From: Malachius bipustulatus
Taxonomy: Eukaryota; Arthropoda; Insecta; Coleoptera; Melyridae
Assembly (NCBI GenBank): GCA_910589415.1
Contig: OU342639.1
Span: 20,158,268 to 20,222,267, forward strand
Direction of reading: 5' to 3'
DNA length: 64,000 nt
Below, piece after piece: positions 49,701 through 58,891 of the stretch. The position numbers and the translations under genes were made by a program. Each line of letters opens with the position of its first letter. The stretch's first letter is position 1. The notes beneath the pieces are model-generated. The model was not told the DNA's origin. It saw nothing but the letters and a program-made list of their open reading frames with translations, and searched no databases.

Positions 49701-52602
49701 GCAAGTTAGGACATGCGATTATATGAAAAAAACTTCTTATTTTTGGCTGGTAAATAAGCCCTTAAAATATTTGCACTCAATTTTGAATCACCCTGTATAG
49801 ATCCCCATTGGGCAACCTAGAAATTTTTTATAGGAAATTTGAGGAAGTGTTGGAAACAGTCAGTAAACAGTATAATGCAAAAGTATTTATTGCAGGAGAC
49901 TTTAACATAGACTTCATAGATAACAAAGAATCTTCACAAATATTAAATTTGTTGACGGGATATGGTTACAAACACATTTTTAATACACCATCAAGAGTTG
50001 GATCCCGTCGATGTGTAGATAACATTGTAACAAATGTCAACATAGAAGACTTAAAATCTGAAACAAAAAATGAACACATATCAGATCATTTCGTACAAAA
50101 AACGACGATGCTGTCGGACAAGACGACAAAGAACAAAAATGACAAATATCGCTATACTAGAGAAATAAACTCATATAACTTTCAAAAGTTCGAGAGAAGA
50201 TGTGCAGGAGAAAACTGGACTAAAATAACCGAGATCGAAGACTCTGAAAAATCTTTCCATGCTTTTGAGGTCGTCCTCATGAATCACATTGATGCTGCAT
50301 ATCCCATAAAAAAGAAGAAAATCAGATCACAACAAAAAAATTGGTATACTGCGGACCTAAGGAAAATAAGAAACACTCTTGATGCACTGTACACAATAAA
50401 TAGTATAAAAAAAGACATTGCATCCAAAACTGCATATAATTCGTATAAGGCATTCTATAAGAATAAAATTTTAGAAGCAAGAAAATCAATGAATACTCAG
50501 TATATTCGAAACTCCACAAATACACAAAAAGCCACATGGCACATAATAAACAATCATAAAAAGAAAGAAAGAACAACAATGTCCTGAACTGAGTCCTGAA
50601 CACCTCAACAGTTACTTTGTAAATTCATGCGGCGAATATGAAACCCGTGATTTGACGATTGCATCGACATTCTTGAGAAATCAAAAAATCAACAGCATGA
50701 ACTCGTTCTTTTTAAGAGAAGTGACCGAAGAAGATGTGCTACGTATAACAAAAACATTGAAAAATACTACCTCGAATGACCATAACTTTGTCACGGTGAG
50801 GCTCCTGAGGACTATATTGCCATGTTTCGTAGGGCCTCTAGTTGTGATCATGAATAAATGCTTCAGCCAAGGTTACTTTCCAGAGATATTGAAGATGGCT
50901 GTAGTGAGGCCAGTCTACAAGGGTGGAAGCAAAACCAATCCGGGAAACTATCGGCCGATATCGATCCTACCGGCACTATCCAAAGTGTATGAGATGTTCG
51001 TCAGATCATGTCTCGTAGACTACCTGGTGAAAAAGAAGATATTCACAGATAGGCAACATGGATTTAAAACAAACAGATCTACCATAACCGCCATGATCCA
51101 GTTGGTAAACAGTATGTGACAGTATAGATTAACGGAACGTAACACAGATAGCTTTCTGCGACCTTAGTAAGGCGTTTGATAGTATTTCGCACCAAATCCT
51201 CATCGAAAAGCTGGAATATTATGGTATAAGAGGAATACCGCTCAAACTATTAACATCTTACCTGAATGACAGGAAACAAAGGGTACAAATTGAACATGAT
51301 GCTTCTCCCTGGGTGAGGCCACTGCGGGTGTCCCCCAGGGCTCCATGCTTGGACCACTTCTGTTCATAATATATATGAACGACCTCCCAGTAAATGTTAG
51401 ATCCGATGACTGCTATCTGTATGCGGATGATACTTCATTCCTAAACAAGGCTTCAAATTACGTAGCAGTGGAAGAGAAGACAAAAACATCTCTTGAGCAA
51501 GCAGAAGCATGGTTTACTGCAAACAACTTGAAACTGAATACTGACAAAACAAAAATACTTACCTCTAGCATAAACCAAGGTGGAGAAGCAGTAAAATTCT
51601 TGGGGATTTACTTTCAGTATAATCTCAAATGGGATACACATATCACTTATGTATGTAAGAAACTATCCAAGGCCACTTACCTGATAAGGCAACTCATGAG
51701 TGTCGCTACGGCCGAATCCGCTTTAACTGCATACTATGCGCATTTTCATAGCATCATGAACTATGGAATTTTGATCTGGAGGAGCTCGCCGAGCAAACAC
51801 ATTCCTGATCTGAACGTGTTTGCTCATTTCCAAAGGAGAAGCAGACTTCTCCCATCTTTAACCAGGAAGCCTGCAACAGTGAGTTATTAATTAATAAGTC
51901 GTCTTGGGTATACCTACCTACAAAGTAAACTGAAGTGCTTATGTACTATTATTGAAGTTCCTGCGAGGAGTTCCTTATTTTATGAATATGTTTACTTTTG
52001 TTTAGATTTAAGATGAAAATTGTTTCTCTTTCAGAGTCTTAGGGGAGGTCGACCACCTTAATGAGCTCGTTTTTGTATTTTGAGAGTGTATTAAATTTGA
52101 TTATTATAAATATTGCGTTTGCCTGTACAAGCTAGTTATTCATAAGTCATTCTTATTTCAGATATATCAATATCAGTTTTAAAATTAATATTGCCGGAGC
52201 CAAATTCTCAAATTCAGATTCCAAAAGAATCCACCCCGCCCTATAAATTTTTATGTACCTTATGGGGACTTGCATGGCGGTATCCCGTATCAGTACACAG
52301 CCTATGTGAAGTAGTAGATTTTAAAAAAATTGAATTAGCTAACACAACACAAATTTTATCAGCACCAGAGTTAGGACAAATTTGGTCATAATCAATTCTA
52401 CTTTTTCACAATTAAACTACTACAATTTAAATTAATTTACTAATATGTATTTATTGTTATTAATTAGTCTTTTTTAATCTCTTGCTTATTGATTTTTTAG
52501 ATTGAAAGTGGTGGAACAGTGCTGAGTACAAATTGGAAGGAAATCGCAGAAAAGAAAGTCGATGTAAAACCTCCAGATGGCCTGGAATGGAAAAAATGGT
52601 AA
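34737..52602 (+). CDS. Sgt1: SGT1 co-chaperone (SUGT1 orthologue)
   Basis: Five coding exons: 34737-34766, 34829-35044, 36746-36818, 44571-44752, 52501-52602. Together they encode 200 aa with every junction in phase. Exons 2-3 give the CS domain ([20 protein letters not shown] at the front, [18 protein letters not shown] at the end). Exons 4-5 give the SGS domain ([44 protein letters not shown], and a WKKW end). There is no N-terminal TPR, as in other insect SGT1 proteins. Known role: the CS domain binds HSP90 and the SGS domain binds HSP70/LRR clients, in SCF ubiquitin ligase and kinetochore assembly. Intron 2 uses a GC donor. Introns 2, 3 and 4 are filled with transposons, stretching 0.6 kb of coding sequence over 17.9 kb. 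A likely poly(A) signal is near 52715. Confidence 0.92.
35045..36745 (+). other. SGT1 intron 2, GC-AG splice type
   Basis: The donor is GCAAGT directly after the AAG codon ending PSK, and the acceptor is TTTTCAG at 36745. Translation across this junction restores the conserved S-K-I-E-V-K order, so the GC donor is needed. The intron carries the P-like element at 35975-36559. The rest shows no gene. Confidence 0.8.
35975..36559 (+). mobile_element. P-element-like deletion derivative, 8-bp TSD
   Basis: Terminal inverted repeats begin CATAGAGATAGAATAGAGAG on each strand, about 27 bp with few mismatches. They are flanked by an exact 8-bp duplication CCATCAGC (35967-35974 and 36560-36567). P elements make 8-bp duplications and start CA. 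Inside, a degenerate first exon from 36153 reads MVSCAVRT then, past a stop, [12 protein letters not shown], and ends at a donor CATAG|GTAAGT. This is the start of a THAP zinc finger. Near 36338-36420 the sequence reads [20 protein letters not shown], similar to the C-terminal part of P/THAP9 transposases. Most of the transposase is missing. Confidence 0.8.
36956..37442 (-). repeat. 3' LTR of gypsy element 2
   Basis: 487 bp on the plus strand from TGTTACGGGTTTCTC to GGTGTTCGTTATA. It matches 42438-42926 almost perfectly. In sense orientation it contains TATAAAAGAG (TATA-like, around 37200). Confidence 0.92.
37483..38829 (-). pseudogene. Gypsy 2 integrase, frame-separated
   Basis: 448 codons in a frame shifted from the RT frame. 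It has an H-H-C-C zinc motif ([18 protein letters not shown] ... [11 protein letters not shown]). The core catalytic residues are in [23 protein letters not shown] and [17 protein letters not shown]-terminal [16 protein letters not shown] chromodomain-like/SH3-like end follows. Integrases of this family insert cDNA copies into the host chromosome. The frame is internally intact but detached from the rest of pol. Confidence 0.87.
38784..41018 (-). pseudogene. Gypsy 2 protease, RT and RNase H
   Basis: The frame overlaps the end of gag in another frame, meets a TGA at 41018-41016, and then runs open from about 41015 to 38784. The protease has [11 protein letters not shown] (near 40920). RT includes [34 protein letters not shown] and the catalytic YLDDVMVMG (about 39670). 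RNase H has [15 protein letters not shown], and the segment ends ADALSRRPC. The frame then breaks near 38800-38830, where integrase continues in a different frame. The TGA could be a regulated readthrough site or simple decay; decay is likelier given the second break. Confidence 0.85.
41053..42387 (-). CDS. Gypsy 2 Gag protein
   Basis: 444 codons from [12 protein letters not shown]. The N-terminal third is a coiled coil with four near-identical repeats of [12 protein letters not shown] capsid-like region follows ([17 protein letters not shown]), then one zinc knuckle [14 protein letters not shown] and a basic R/S-rich tail ending RRRQEN. Gag packages the element RNA into particles. The frame is intact. 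Confidence 0.88.
   Translation of the reverse strand: MGKLRSGKETGSDKMSEQMLADMMLLLKNGQEEQKNIVKKLEESEEKLLQQQKDSEEKLLQQQKDSEEKLMQQQKDSEEQLLKVILKQRDDYVCGLNKVKQDIDGVRDEVNGVRNEVGGVRDEVKLVEHKTKLLVEEMKNDFETKLRTLESSEVKHSPCGAPSTSFGAKVKPPAYDGTTPWTAYKMQFQAACMANGWNDAEKATALVLALRGQAVDMLQTLPVELHSNYNQLSAALELRFGNRHMEQVFQNQLMSRVQKPNESLQEFEADVNRIVHQAYPDSPQNFKEQLASQTFVNGIRDTEIQKILRMSHLTKSSEALVRALEIDAIKASNGRNFSKVRAVTINEEKEEDVTTILERLSKMMVDKLSEQFNNGKRGWTPRKDENRKQCYRCGSSSHFIRDCKVTETPRRGGSLERRPGRDRSGSRDRSVSREREAPRRRQEN
42438..42926 (-). repeat. 5' LTR of gypsy element 2
   Basis: 489 bp, same ends as the 3' LTR, with a 2-bp insertion near 42617 and two substitutions. This is the 5' copy because gag starts just inside it on the minus strand (42387). 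Confidence 0.92.
42931..43934. other. SGT1 intron 3 spacer, unclassified repeat-like DNA
   Basis: AT-rich sequence with no frame of note. The wording (repeated TTTTTCGACTTTTTC-like and AAAAATACG patterns) looks like old repeat sequence, but I see no termini. Confidence 0.35.
43935..44220 (-). mobile_element. Gypsy LTR fragment related to element 2
   Basis: On the plus strand it starts TGTTACGGGTCTCACTCTTT and continues with AAAAGTCTTACAAA, ACACGACTATAAC and TTCTTTTATAGTTCCCT. All of these parallel the LTR of gypsy element 2 at clearly lower identity. The far end is missing. It is an older relative, solo or truncated, in the same orientation. Confidence 0.65.
45091..46203 (+). pseudogene. Retrotransposon ORF1, PHD-like finger, broken
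   Basis: Starts [15 protein letters not shown]. Cys/His spacing [21 protein letters not shown] and CC fits the zinc/PHD-like finger found at the front of ORF1 in many insect Jockey/CR1 elements. The coding continues in two more frames (45398-45757 and 45874-46203), so it is broken at about 45400 and between 45757 and 45874. The last part ([20 protein letters not shown]) resembles an RRM-like fold. ORF1 proteins bind the element RNA. Confidence 0.65.
46250..46601 (+). pseudogene. Retrotransposon ORF2 endonuclease, 5' part
   Basis: Encodes the front of an apurinic/apyrimidinic-type endonuclease ([28 protein letters not shown]). The frame is cut at 46592 by a 2.4-kb insertion and resumes in phase just before 49051 and again after the MITE. 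Confidence 0.75.
47055..47232 (+). repeat. Four-copy ~48-bp tandem repeat
   Basis: The core GAAGAAATTACCGAGA recurs at 47069, 47116, 47165 and 47212 (spacing 47, 49 and 47). Each unit is bracketed by CTTGT...ACAAG-type arms that could fold as a small hairpin. The units translate alternately in two frames because the period is not a constant multiple of three. Confidence 0.85.
47252..47512 (+). CDS. Possible Pro/Arg-rich peptide in the insertion
   Basis: Within an open frame (47057-47749) a start at about 47252 gives [16 protein letters not shown] followed by basic and proline-rich sequence ([15 protein letters not shown]) and an acidic end. A CTACAG|GTGAAG donor-like site follows at about 47501. 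Composition and GC content differ from the surrounding AT-rich DNA. It could be a 5' gag or leader exon of an LTR element, or chance. I do not recognise a family. Confidence 0.25.
49051..49795. mobile_element. 745-bp foldback MITE inside retrotransposon
   Basis: Starts CAGGGTGATTCAAAATTGAG and ends TTTTGAATCACCCTG. The arms of over 130 bp mirror each other (blocks with TGCAAATATTT, GGCTTATTTACCAGCC and TCTAGATACAGGG). TATA lies on each side. Removing the MITE with one TA restores the endonuclease frame around Y-R-S-P, so the duplication is TA rather than TATA. Confidence 0.88.
49796..50587 (+). pseudogene. Retrotransposon ORF2 endonuclease, 3' part
   Basis: Resumes at Y-R-S-P-L-G-N and carries the endonuclease motifs [11 protein letters not shown] and (later) HISDHF. 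The frame shifts near 50570-50585, after which coding continues into RT in another frame. Confidence 0.78.
50590..51890 (+). pseudogene. Retrotransposon ORF2 reverse transcriptase
   Basis: RT motifs in order: [20 protein letters not shown] and HGFKTNRST (50900-51080), then after a stop at 51119 [14 protein letters not shown] (about 51160). After a further frame change, [15 protein letters not shown] and the catalytic LYADDTSFL (about 51420). The thumb region [17 protein letters not shown] follows. It ends early, just after LNVFAHFQ, where related elements continue into a C-terminal domain. At least two frame breaks make it inactive. Confidence 0.82.
51901..52500. other. End of SGT1 intron 4
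   Basis: AT-rich sequence up to the acceptor TTTTTTAG at 52500. It may include a damaged 3' UTR of the retrotransposon. A 66-codon plus frame (52191-52391) has no recognised domain. Confidence 0.4.
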
Positions 52603-52949
52603 CATCGATCGCAGATTCAGTTGTGCTGATAACACCACTTTCAAATTATTATTAATTTCTGTACTTAAATTCTTTTATATTTATGTCGACAAAAGGAAAA
52701 AAAATGTATATTTTTAAATAAATTGTGAATTACTAATATTGTTTGAATTTTTTGTATCTCTGGATAGTCTGCAAAAGGTCTTTTTCCCTCAAACTCAAAA
52801 ATAACCTCCCCGAACGACCCGAATAGTGGGGTATATTTTTTCGAGGGAGCCCTTCTCAAATATGGGGATTTTTATAAATGTTTTTCAAATATTTATGAGA
52901 AATATTTTTTATGAATAGTTTTTTGAAAGACAGTTTTAGACTTCTGGAC

Positions 52950-53310
52950 CATATGAATCGTTGACAGTCATCAAAGATACTAGAGGTCCTTAAAATCCAA
53001 AAGAGAGCGATCAGAATAATCCATGGGATGAAAGCCCGTGACAGCTGTCGAGGAACTTGTAGAGCGAACAATATTCTAACCACAACTGCCACTTCCATTT
53101 ACGAATGCGTAATGTTTCTGAGAAAGCATCCGGCATCCGCATTATTTCAGCACGTTTGTTCCTGATCATCGGTATGATATGAGGTTGCCAATATTATTAC
53201 ATTATTCTGCCTATAGGTTAACCTCAACTGAAAGGGACCTCTTTATTCTAGTATACGGTTTTTCCAACAACCTCCCTAATATCCTGGCTAAGGCGAGAGA
53301 AAATTAAGCT
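52950..53310 (+). pseudogene. Non-LTR RT C-terminal fragment
   Basis: The plus strand reads LKIQKRAIRIIHGMKARDSC (near 53000) and, with a frame change, TSIYECVMFLRK. This is the conserved post-RT region of Jockey/CR1-type ORF2 proteins. It is the region missing from the element in SGT1 intron 4, but lies 350 bp past the SGT1 stop codon. It is either an independent 5'-truncated copy or a displaced piece. Confidence 0.6.
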
Positions 53311-53670
53311 ATTTTAAGGTAAAACTATTTAATTATTTATGTAGTGTTGAACCATATTAGGTGGCTGAGTTTACGGCATTGGCTTAAATCTTGTAACTTG
53401 TTTATCTAAGGAGTTTGACTGGAATAGCCAGTTCGTATTTAATGTAACTTGGCTTAGATTAATTGTCGTTATATTTGACTTGTAATTGTTTTGGAATAAA
53501 TTTGTCGTATCTATCCAGCAGTGACAGTTCCCATGTCCCCGTTACTTTTGGGATATCCATTTGCGAGAAATATTGCTTACGACTATTTGACTCATATCTT
53601 ACTGAACGATTCAGAGTTACGGATGAAATACCGATGGTTTGACAGTACAATAATTACAGTTATTTATTAC
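53311..53670. other. Intergenic DNA, nothing recognised
   Basis: Likely the 3' tail of the preceding retrotransposon fragment. The last 8 bases (53663-53670, TTTATTAC) are the left target duplication of the following element. Confidence 0.4.
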
Positions 53671-55559
53671 TAGAGAACGGATTATAGGCAAAGTGCCTAT
53701 CTATGCCTTTTTTGCCTATTTGAGTATCTGGTGCTTATTTTCACAAAAAATGCCTATTCTTGCCTATTCAAATAAATTTAAATTTATCCACCTCAAAATA
53801 CCTACATTTCATGCTAATAATTATTAACTTTGAAAGAATATTTGAAAATTTTACTACCCCACTTGAGATAATTTATTACAGGTCCTAGTCAATAGCTATA
53901 ATCCCTTATAGAAATAATAACTGACCCGGACACATGTGATGAAGGCTGAGGCATATCTTATCAAGTTCTCAAATTGATATTGTTTCCATTTACTACACAT
54001 ACAGGGTGCGTAAAAAGTATTGCACCAAACGGGATTACGCAAAGGGGGTTTGACATTTAGATTTGACATTTGGTGGAGTTGAATTACACATAAATACCCA
54101 TACGTTGATTTGAGTTTCATTTGTTTTGGGCGACAGGCTTTTGTCTGAGGTCGCCATCTTGATTTTTTTTTAATGGCAGCCTAGGCTTATTTTGGTGTCA
54201 TTGAGCACGTAAATGATTTAGAAATACAATTCGGTACAACCATTGGAATTTAGATTGAGCGGTTTATGAGTTATAAACAAGTGAAAATCGAAAATTTTCA
54301 ACTTCAAAGCGGTCTAGAACTAGAACGGCTCATGATATCTAAAAACGGTTTACATGTCCCTATCCTAACTTTTCATGTTTTATCCCACTATGTGATTTAA
54401 ATTCTAATACAGGGTGATGAAATCGGATAATTTTCATCACCCTGTCACAGTATAGAGTCAGGCAGTAAGGACATACGGCCGGTTTTCGTTTGTTCTCATG
54501 TAGTCAATCTGGGTGACCTTGCGCCATTTTGAAAAGGAGTAGAATTACTTTTACATTTCTATGGCCTCCTTAAATTGGAACATTTACTTGGTAACTTTTC
54601 ATGAGTTTGCGAAGTAGGTATCAAAAGATGCGCGCCAATTTCAATTGAATTATGGCTTTGCTGAAAATCATTATGAGTCGAGATAATTTATAAGTTACAG
54701 AAAATGACAACTAATGGTTATAAAATCGTAGAAAAAAAATATTTTCAAGTTTAAAATTTTATTTTACGAATCTGTTTTTAAAACTTTTAGAGAATTGTAT
54801 TTTTATTTCGTACCTATATGTATGTAGTGTGGGCAGACGAAAACGCAACTTGGACAAAGTTTTGAAAAATTAAAATTATGTTTGAGATTGAATCTGTAAG
54901 ATCGTATTAAATTGCAAATTTTGAAAATATGGTGAATATTTTGAATGACCTTTTGTTTTTTATCAGTAATTAACTCTTCTAAAAGGGAGTATAGGTAATC
55001 ATTTCCAGCAATATCAGACCAACATTTGGATAATACAGGGCATTTTAAAATCAGTAATTATCTGGCAGATCTGTAATTAAACGTTTGTGCAAGGGGACCA
55101 CGGTATTTTTTTTAAGGTGTAAGGAATGCAAATGCAGGTAAACAATAAAAATAAAATACATTAATTAAAGAATGAAATATTTTATTGAAACCGTTCCTAA
55201 TAATCATAATAAATTTTGTCTACATATTACATGTTTTCAATATTTACAATTAACATAAGACTTTGCAAGGATTTTCCAAAGAAATTCTTTATGATAGTTT
55301 AGGAAATAGAAATCACACATACTCAACTGAAATATATGAAAGGTACGTGCAAGTACCATTTTAAATTATAATTTAATAACATAATAACAAGTTGAAACAA
55401 ATAAACAAGTTACAATTATGAATAAAACACCTAATGTAATAACAATCGTGGGAACAATTAACAAAATAACAACTTTCTCACAAACTCCTTTAAACTAACA
55501 ATATTTAACTCCCACAAAGTCCAAAGGCAAGTAATTTTTAGGTATGTTACAATATATTA

Positions 55560-56085
55560 CAATAATTTTATTATTATTTTATTTATTTATTTTAATTTAC
55601 AGTCAACGGGTGGAACCCTTTAGATACATTTCAATAAATACTGAAAAATTTAATCAGAAAACATCATATGGTTTATAAAGGTTTACAAAAATCTAGTAAC
55701 TAGGGTTTTAAGCCCCTGTTTAAATGATGAAACATTATCAAGCCCTAATAGGTGGGAGGGAACTATTTTATTCCATTTCCTTCTCAAGCGAGGTATTGTC
55801 GAGTGATAAATATAATTTCTACTCGAAGCTCTCTCAGCCAGTTCACGAGCAAGCCTTAAATGGTAGGAAATATCCCTTATTTCAAATAAACCTTGTATTT
55901 CGTCACAATTAACAAGCTCAAGCTTAACCTTATATACAAAAAATAAATCATAATAAACATGTAGTGACTTAATAGAGCTTAATTTTAGAGAACAGGCAAG
56001 AAGAATTAATACAAGAATTTTATAGGTATAATCAAATAAATGAAAAAATAAATAAATAATAAATAAAATAAATGAATGCATACAT
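55560..56085 (-). mobile_element. 5'-truncated non-LTR retrotransposon fragment
   Basis: The minus frame ending at 55683 has the Jockey/CR1 ORF2 C-terminal pattern: ARELAERASSRNYIYHSTIP then RLRRKWNKIVPSHLLG and a final SSFKQGLKTLV. Downstream on the same strand comes a short 3' UTR and an AATAAATAAATAAA tail (about 55600-55575). It is inserted inside the THAP transposon. Confidence 0.7.
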
Positions 56086-56224
56086 TTGAGTATGAGAACG
56101 ATCGAGTCTGTTGCCAACTAACCAAGGTAATTAAATTTGTATGTGAATATGGATGTAAATTTAGGAAATAAGGAGCTTCACCTTCCGAGGTGTGTATGTA
56201 GAAAGACACCTGGGAGTCTGAGTG

Positions 56225-56590
56225 TCGACCGTTGCAGTTGAACACTGCTCTGCTTCTTCTGTTACTGCCGATGTTGATGGAGTGCCAGCAGGTTGACTTT
56301 CTCCTGATTTGTCTGTAAGCGAAAATTTAAAATGAATACTAAAGGTAAATTATTACAATAATCATAAATATCGTGGGTACTTCCTGCCTGAAAAAATCGG
56401 CACTCGCCCCCCCTAATGTTAATCACAGTCTATTGAAGGAAAATAATTACACTTTACACTATCTAAGTCAAGGTAAATATACATATTTAAAGTACGAACC
56501 AGACTTCCAGGTGAATATTGTAGAACACTGCTCTGCTTGTTCTGCTACTGTGCCACCAGGTTGACTTTCTCCTGATTTGTCTGTAAGCGA
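56225..56590 (-). pseudogene. Duplicated downstream exons of the THAP gene
   Basis: Two copies of an exon begin at acceptors TTCGCTTACAG (about 56583 and 56313) with DKSGESQPGGT and DKSGESQPAGT, followed by an E-A-E-Q-C-S-T phrase. The copies belong to a tandem duplication of about 290 bp: unit A about 56238-56520, and unit B 56521-56714 continuing after the nested MITE at 58362-58430. The region is low-complexity Ser/Thr/Glu/Pro-rich, like linkers between a THAP domain and later domains. Function unknown. Confidence 0.5.
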
Positions 56591-56718
56591 AAATTTAAAA
56601 TGAATACTAATGGTAAATTACAATAATCATGAATATCGGGGGCCCTTCCTGCCTGAAAAAATCGGCACTTGTAATCCCCGCCTCCCCCCTTATGTAATCA
56701 CAGTCTAGTGAAGGTTAA

Positions 56719-58357
56719 GCTGGGTTTATACACCTTTTTTAACCGTAAATTTAGCATTAAGCCGTTAAGGTTAAGTTCAAATATAGCATTCCAGTATTAG
56801 CGTTTACACAAATTTAGCTTTAGTTTTTAGCCGTTGCACTAAAAAGATTCAGCGACCTTCAAAGTTCCCAACTTACAACTTATCCGTAATTTAGCTTTAA
56901 TTTTAGCCGTAACATCGATGCTCATACGTCATAATAATGACACATGTCATTCTAAGAGACAATTATGATGTGTAAATAATTAAATTAAAGTAATAATAGC
57001 CAATTATTCAAAATAAATGTTCACAAGAATATAACGTAATACCTAAATTCATTATTAATAATTATTGTTTTTCATATAAATGATGCGGAAATATGTCAAC
57101 TTGTCAATTAAGAACATGCTGTATAAACCTTAATATGTACGTATTTGTATAAACACCAAATTAATTTATAATTATTTTTATTGAACCACTTATTTGATTA
57201 TATAATATATTTGATGAATTTTATTGGGATTTAGGTTCTAATTTAAATTTGCCACTAAAGATTCTTTACAGAACAAATTAGAAAAACTTTCGTACAGCAT
57301 GCGAGGAGAAGACTGAAGACATGGACGGTACCGTTTCGTCCTTATTATGGACTCATCAGCATATCATATCAGTCAGCTCTAAACCACACATGCTATACGA
57401 AATTTGGAAGTTGTATCTATTCTAACTGGTGTTTTCGTTTTGTAGTGACCTTTAATTTTCAAATGAGTGAGTAGGCAACCAGAGAAACGTGCGTGTCTTT
57501 ATATAGTATTATCCTCGCTATAACAGTAGAGTTTTCATGGGTTTATGAATTTTACACTACTAATGCAGAGGTTTCTATCAATTCAAGAACTACACATTGA
57601 TTCTCATAAGTATATACCTACCCACATTCATTTTCAAGCTAATTTTATTGAATTTTTACTGATGTGTATTTATAAATTAGATGTTACTACACGAATTAAG
57701 ATGTTATGGCACATTTTTTCACCCTGGCCTTTTTAGATTTATAATTATTTTTATTGAACCACTTATTTGATTATATAATATATTTGATGAATTTTATTGG
57801 GATTTAGGTTCTAATTGAATGTGGGTAGGTATATACTTATGAGAATCAATGTGTAGTTCTTGAATTGATAGAAACCTCTGCATTAGTAGTGTAAAATTCA
57901 TAAACCCATGAAAACTCTACTGTTATAGCGAGGATAATACTATATAAAGACACGCACGTTTCTCTGGTTGCCTACTCACTCATTTGAAAATTAAAGGTCA
58001 CTACAAAACGAAAACACCAGTTAGAATAGATACAACTTCCAAATTTCGTATAGCATGTGTGGTTTAGAGCTGACTGATATGATATGCTGATGAGTCCATA
58101 ATAAGGACGAAACGGTACCGTCCATGTCTTCAGTCTTCTCCTCGCATGCTGTACGAAAGTTTTTCAAATTTGTTCTGTAAAGAATCTTTAGTGTCAAATT
58201 TAAATTAGAACCTAAATCCCAATAAAATTCATCAAATATATTATATCACCAAATTAATGTGCTAATGTAAAAACTAAATTACTTTTAAAATTGCGGCTAA
58301 AACTACTGCAAAATTACTGCAAACTACTGCAAAAAAAAACTGCTGTATAAACCCAGC
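56719..58357. mobile_element. TTAA-type MITE with large internal palindrome
   Basis: Ends GCTGGGTTTATACA and TGTATAAACCCAGC are flanked by TTAA on both sides (56715-56718 and 58358-58361), indicating a piggyBac- or Kolobok-like target preference. Comparison with the undisrupted duplicate (near 56440) confirms a single insertion at that point. Internally, arms of about 430 bp (57199-57632 and 57819-58252) form a near-perfect palindrome. An 82-bp direct repeat (57168-57249 and 57737-57818) sits beside it. No transposase. Confidence 0.82.
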
Positions 58358-58399
58358 TTAAATAATTACACAATCTGAGTCAAGGTAAATATACATTTA

Positions 58400-58891
58400 A
58401 AGTACGAACCAGACTTCCAGGTGAATAGTGTAGGCACCGCATGTCCATGTAGCCGGGTTTTCTCCAGGTTGAGAAACATGATGGTCTCGAAGTGCCAGCC
58501 ACACAATTTGCAATTTTGATTGCAATACTCGGCCCCTTTAACCACCAAGTCCTCCCTGCCGGCATTAATGGACCATGTTCTGCATCTACAAGAAATTAAT
58601 CCCGTAAAAATAATATAAGGTAAAGACACATATGTGGACTCATTCAGAACACTTTTCAGTGTCATATCTGGGTGCACCCAAATCTGTTCATGGTAGTGAT
58701 TTTATTAAGTGATTACATTTCCATTCTTTAAAATAATATTTTAAAATAGCAATTGAGTACAAGGAAATATTTGACTTACCTTTCTGGATCCTTCGGAAAT
58801 GAGAAAAAACTTAGCCCATAGTAGCAGCACATGACCTACAATTGGAGGCAGAGCACCATCGACCACCTTTTCGTATTGTAGTATCAGCCAT
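58400..58891 (-). pseudogene. THAP zinc-finger exons, frameshifted
   Basis: Exon 1 (58891-58780) starts MADTTIRKGGRWCSASNCRS. The THAP continuation SFFSFPKDPER is in a different frame within the same exon, so there is a frameshift near 58810. A donor AAAG|GTAAGT at 58780 joins an acceptor at 58585 in phase (R-C-R-T-W). Exon 2 gives GREDLVVKG, NCKLCGWHFE and the closing AVPTLF. Together these show the C2CH plan of a THAP DNA-binding domain (C..C near the front, C..H in CGWHFE). In transposons such domains bind the element ends. Confidence 0.7.

Larger units (their letters stand above)
44816..51900 (+). mobile_element. Jockey/CR1-type non-LTR retrotransposon, dead
   Basis: A nearly complete element in SGT1 intron 4, split by two later insertions (46592-49028 and 49051-49795). 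The order is ORF1 with a PHD-like Cys finger (45091-46203), then an ORF2 endonuclease (46250-46600 plus 49798-50587), then reverse transcriptase (50590-51890). Several stops and frameshifts inactivate it. The 5' limit is a guess from where intron-like sequence ends. The 3' end seems to lack the usual RT C terminus. Confidence 0.82.
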
